NCBI GenBank assembly: GCA_016182965.1
Contig: JACPFM010000098.1
Span: 1-56,678 of the forward strand
Length of the DNA: 56,678 nucleotides
Source of the DNA: Deltaproteobacteria bacterium
GTDB taxonomy: Bacteria; Myxococcota_A; Polyangia; Polyangiales; JADJMO01
Direction of reading: 5' to 3'
Under the pieces are notes generated by a model. The model was not told the origin of the DNA, made no database searches, and saw nothing but the letters and a program-made list of their open reading frames with translations. Shown here piece by piece: positions 54,629 through 56,678 of the stretch. The position numbers and the translations under genes were made by a program. The number at the start of each line of letters is the position of its first letter. Position 1 is the stretch's first letter.

Positions 54629-55705
54629 ATGGGTCCCACGCGGTCAGGGGTGGAGTCTTCGCTGCTCGAGGCCGCGCTCCTGCGCGCGCTCTCGCACGAG
54701 TGGAAGCAGCTGAACTGGTCGCACTTCCGCGAGAAGCTGGGCGAGCCGACGTTCGAGCTGCTCGAGATCTCCTCCGACCTCGCGCGCTGGCAGCTCGAGG
54801 TGCGCACCATCCAGGTCGCGCGGCGGCTGCTGCTCGAGCACCCCTGGGGCGTCGTCGTCGAGGTGCTCAAGCACGAGATGGCGCACCAGTACGTGCACGA
54901 GGCGCTCGGGGTCGTCGACCAGACCGCGCACGGTCCGGCGTTTCGCGACGTGTGCGCGCGCCTCGGCATCGACGCGGCGGCGCAGGGCGTGCCGGTCGCG
55001 CCAAAGGCCGAGGGCGAACAGCGCGTGCTCGATCGAGTGGCCAAGCTCCTCGCCCTGGCCGAGAGCCCCAACGAGCACGAGGCGCACGCCGCGATGGCCG
55101 CGGCGCAGAAGCTCCTCTTGAAGCACAACCTCGAGGCTCGCGCGCACACCCACGCGCGAGGCTACGCGTTCCGCCACGTCGGCCCGGCGACGTCACGTCA
55201 CGGCGAGCACGAGAAGGCGCTCGCGACGCTGCTCGGGAAGCACTTCTTCGTCGAGGCGATCTGGATCCCGGTGTACCTCGCGCACGAGGGCAAGCGGGCC
55301 ACCGTGCTCGAGCTGATCGGCACGCCCGCCAACCTCGAGATCGCCGAGTACGTGCACCGGTATCTGCTCTCGACCGCCGAGGCGCTGTGGCGCGATCACA
55401 AGCGCGCAGCGTCGATCGCGAGCGACCGCGACCGGCGCACCTACCTCGCCGGCGTGATGAGCGGGTTCGCGCAGAAGCTCGCCCGCGAGGCGCAGCGTCA
55501 CCGTGAGGAAGGGCTCGTCTGGGTGAAGGACGGCGATCTCGAGGCGTACTTCGGCAAGCGCCACCCGCGGGTGCGCTCGTTCAAGTACGGCGGCGGCCCC
55601 AGGCGCGAGGCCTACGTGCACGGCCGCGCGGCCGGCGAGAAGATCGTCCTGCACCGCGGCGTGACGAGCGGACCGGTCGCGCGCGGCCGCTTGCTCAAGG
55701 CCTGA
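54629..55705 (+). CDS. SprT-like zinc metalloprotease fused to DUF2786
   Basis: 358 residues from the ATG at 54629; a TTG at 54590 would add 13 non-conserved residues, and a GTG at 54650 is possible. The N-terminal ~115 residues resemble SprT-like domains with the zinc motif HEMAH (82-86) in VVVEVLKHEMAHQYVHE. Residues ~130-172 match DUF2786 (VLDRVAKLLALAESPNEHEA, AAAQKLLLKHNL). The remaining C-terminal part is helical and basic. The pairing is known in hypothetical proteins of several bacteria; SprT-type proteases act on DNA-protein crosslinks in eukaryotes (Spartan), but the bacterial function is open. No signal peptide. Confidence 0.8.
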   Translation: MGPTRSGVESSLLEAALLRALSHEWKQLNWSHFREKLGEPTFELLEISSDLARWQLEVRTIQVARRLLLEHPWGVVVEVLKHEMAHQYVHEALGVVDQTAHGPAFRDVCARLGIDAAAQGVPVAPKAEGEQRVLDRVAKLLALAESPNEHEAHAAMAAAQKLLLKHNLEARAHTHARGYAFRHVGPATSRHGEHEKALATLLGKHFFVEAIWIPVYLAHEGKRATVLELIGTPANLEIAEYVHRYLLSTAEALWRDHKRAASIASDRDRRTYLAGVMSGFAQKLAREAQRHREEGLVWVKDGDLEAYFGKRHPRVRSFKYGGGPRREAYVHGRAAGEKIVLHRGVTSGPVARGRLLKA

Positions 55706-55746
55706 GCTTGGCAAAGCCGCGGTCCGGCTCGAGAGTCGGAACCCTC

Positions 55747-56418
55747 GTGATCCGGAAGCTGCTTTCCCTTCCGCTGCTCCTCGTCGCGGCGACGGCGCAC
55801 GCCGATGGCTCGCCGCAGTGGGCGAACGCCGCCGGCGCCGACGGCGCCAAGTGCCTCGCGGAGTTGAAGGCGGCGTTCAACGGGAGCGCGGCGAAGTTCA
55901 CCGCGCACGCGCCGATGACCAAGCCGAACAAGCAGGGCTGCGGCATGCCGCAGGGCGTGACCGTGACGCGCGGTCCCGCGGGGATCACCTGGTCCCCTGC
56001 CCTCGAGATCGACTGCACGCTCGCCGCCGAGCTGCCGAAGATCGAGGCCATCGTGCAGGAGGAGGCGCGCGCGCTCCTCGGGGGCGAGATCAAGCGCATC
56101 GAAACATTGGGTGCTTATGCATGCCGCACGAGCAAGGGCCCGCTGACCACCGCCTACGGAGGCAAGGGCGTGCTGAGCGAGCACGCGTTCGGGCTGGCGA
56201 TCGATTTGAAGGCGTTCGTCCCGAAGAAGGGCAAGGCGGTCACGATCGCGAAGGACTGGGGCAAGGACACCAAGGCCGGGGAGTTCCTGGCGAACGTGCG
56301 GTACCGGCTGCGGAAGGAGACGGCGATCACGCACGTGATCACGCCGGACTACAACGCGGCGCATCGCGATCACCTCCATGTGGATCGGGGGCTGCCGTGG
56401 GGGTGGTGGGCGCCCTGA
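55747..56418 (+). CDS. Extensin-family (D-Ala-D-Ala carboxypeptidase-like) exported protein
   Basis: 223 residues from a GTG that gives a clean signal peptide (IRKLLSLPLLLVAATAHA); the TTG at 55708 would put 13 polar residues in front. The mature domain is the extensin-like C-terminal domain (PF06904), related to VanY/LAS metallopeptidases: SEHAFGLAIDLKAF carries the S/H..D zinc ligands and HRDHLHVDRG the second His pair. Cys pairs (CLAEL, GCGMP, DCTLA, AYACRT) probably form disulfides. It would hydrolyse peptidoglycan peptides in the periplasm. It lies 41 bp downstream of the SprT-like gene on the same strand and may share its transcript. Confidence 0.87.
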   Translation: MIRKLLSLPLLLVAATAHADGSPQWANAAGADGAKCLAELKAAFNGSAAKFTAHAPMTKPNKQGCGMPQGVTVTRGPAGITWSPALEIDCTLAAELPKIEAIVQEEARALLGGEIKRIETLGAYACRTSKGPLTTAYGGKGVLSEHAFGLAIDLKAFVPKKGKAVTIAKDWGKDTKAGEFLANVRYRLRKETAITHVITPDYNAAHRDHLHVDRGLPWGWWAP

Positions 56419-56552
56419 CGCGGAGGCGAACGCGGAGGCGGACGCGAAGGCGGACGCGGAGGCGGACGCGGACGCGGAGGCGGACGCGAACGCGGAGGCG
56501 GACGCGAGGGCGGAGGCGGAGGCGGAGGCGGAGGCGGAGGCGGAGGCGGACG
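56417..56552. repeat. Hexanucleotide microsatellite (GCGGAS)n at the window edge
   Basis: About 22 units of GCGGAG/GCGGAC, with a homogeneous GGAGGC run from 56512 to 56550. On the plus strand it encodes Ala-Glu/Ala-Asp repeats in a frame open from an ATG at 56378 to the window end; on the minus strand Pro/Arg repeats. Neither frame is supported as a gene. The remaining ~125 bp to 56678 show nothing recognisable apart from a short GCGGG/CCCGC hairpin. Confidence 0.8.
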
Positions 56553-56678
56553 CTTCGCTCGGCGTGCGGGACTGTACCCGCGTACTCGGCGCCGTCCAGG
56601 CCGCAGCGGCGCTGCGCGCCGTGCTCGCTTCGCTCGCAGCCTGGACTGCGCCTCCGTGCGCGGGTGCGTGGGCACCAC

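Noticed and set aside
56370..56678. Pro/Arg-rich minus-strand ORF at the window end
   Set aside because: It is the translation of the (GCGGAS)n microsatellite; no start signal or domain is visible.

Overview
The window reads as a very GC-rich chromosomal stretch from a myxobacterium (Myxococcota, probably Polyangiales). The call rests on gene style, not on a marker gene. It has many secreted lipoproteins with Asp/Ala-rich linkers, Cys-rich repeat lipoproteins, Hanks-type Ser/Thr kinases (one fused to an ATPase), FHA proteins, a FHA-GAF-adenylate cyclase, a TIGR02147-type regulator and an RCC1-repeat lipoprotein. About 44 protein genes are supported. I saw no rRNA, tRNA or CRISPR array.

Layout. 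1-5.7 kb: a truncated gene at the edge, a frameshifted polyferredoxin-like membrane protein, a purple-acid-phosphatase-like lipoprotein, a tail-anchored FHA protein, a FabG-like reductase and a UPF0104-type membrane protein. 5.7-11.1 kb: an orphan HipA/YjjJ kinase, a class V aminotransferase, a Cys-rich lipoprotein, a small membrane protein and accA. 11.1-17.3 kb: a GH44 glucanase, transposase relics, the FHA-GAF-cyclase, an unknown protein and an outer-membrane protein under a Fur-type palindrome. 17.3-27.1 kb: secreted or cytosolic hydrolases (prolyl oligopeptidase, (alpha/alpha)6 glycosidase, CocE/NonD hydrolase), a GNAT enzyme and three intergenic regions filled with heptanucleotide arrays in inverted orientation. 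27.1-29.8 kb: two paralogous lipoproteins flanking a TIGR02147 protein. 29.8-36.5 kb: an FGE-domain lipoprotein, an SDR, a zinc-ribbon membrane protein and a translationally coupled kinase / TPR-like / Cys-rich lipoprotein operon, then about 720 bp with no supported gene. 36.5-42.3 kb: a spermidine-synthase-like membrane protein, a hybrid histidine kinase and fabH. 42.4-48.5 kb: a 180 bp palindromic MITE-like element, then an envelope gene cluster. 48.5-56.7 kb: a beta-propeller lactonase-like lipoprotein, a 1275-residue kinase-ATPase, an HSDL2-like SDR, a SprT-DUF2786 protein, an extensin-family peptidase and a hexanucleotide microsatellite at the edge.

How the genes fit together. There are two metabolic anchors for fatty-acid synthesis (accA, fabH, with FabG-like SDRs). 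Most other genes serve envelope and extracellular functions (hydrolases, lipoproteins, beta-barrels, TonB-like protein) or signalling (kinases, cyclase, hybrid histidine kinase). Several adjacent genes share ATGA, TGATG or GTGA overlaps and are probably translationally coupled. Eight genes carry a TANNNT hexamer only 6-11 nt before the start codon with no Shine-Dalgarno sequence, which suggests leaderless or very short-leader mRNAs.

Most promising for novelty: the nested heptad-repeat palindromes at 20.3-25.0 kb, the MITE-like hairpin at 42.4 kb, the TIGR02147/paired-lipoprotein cassette, and the Fur-type operator in front of an outer-membrane protein with a His/Asp-rich loop. All assignments are from reading the sequence; no database search was run.
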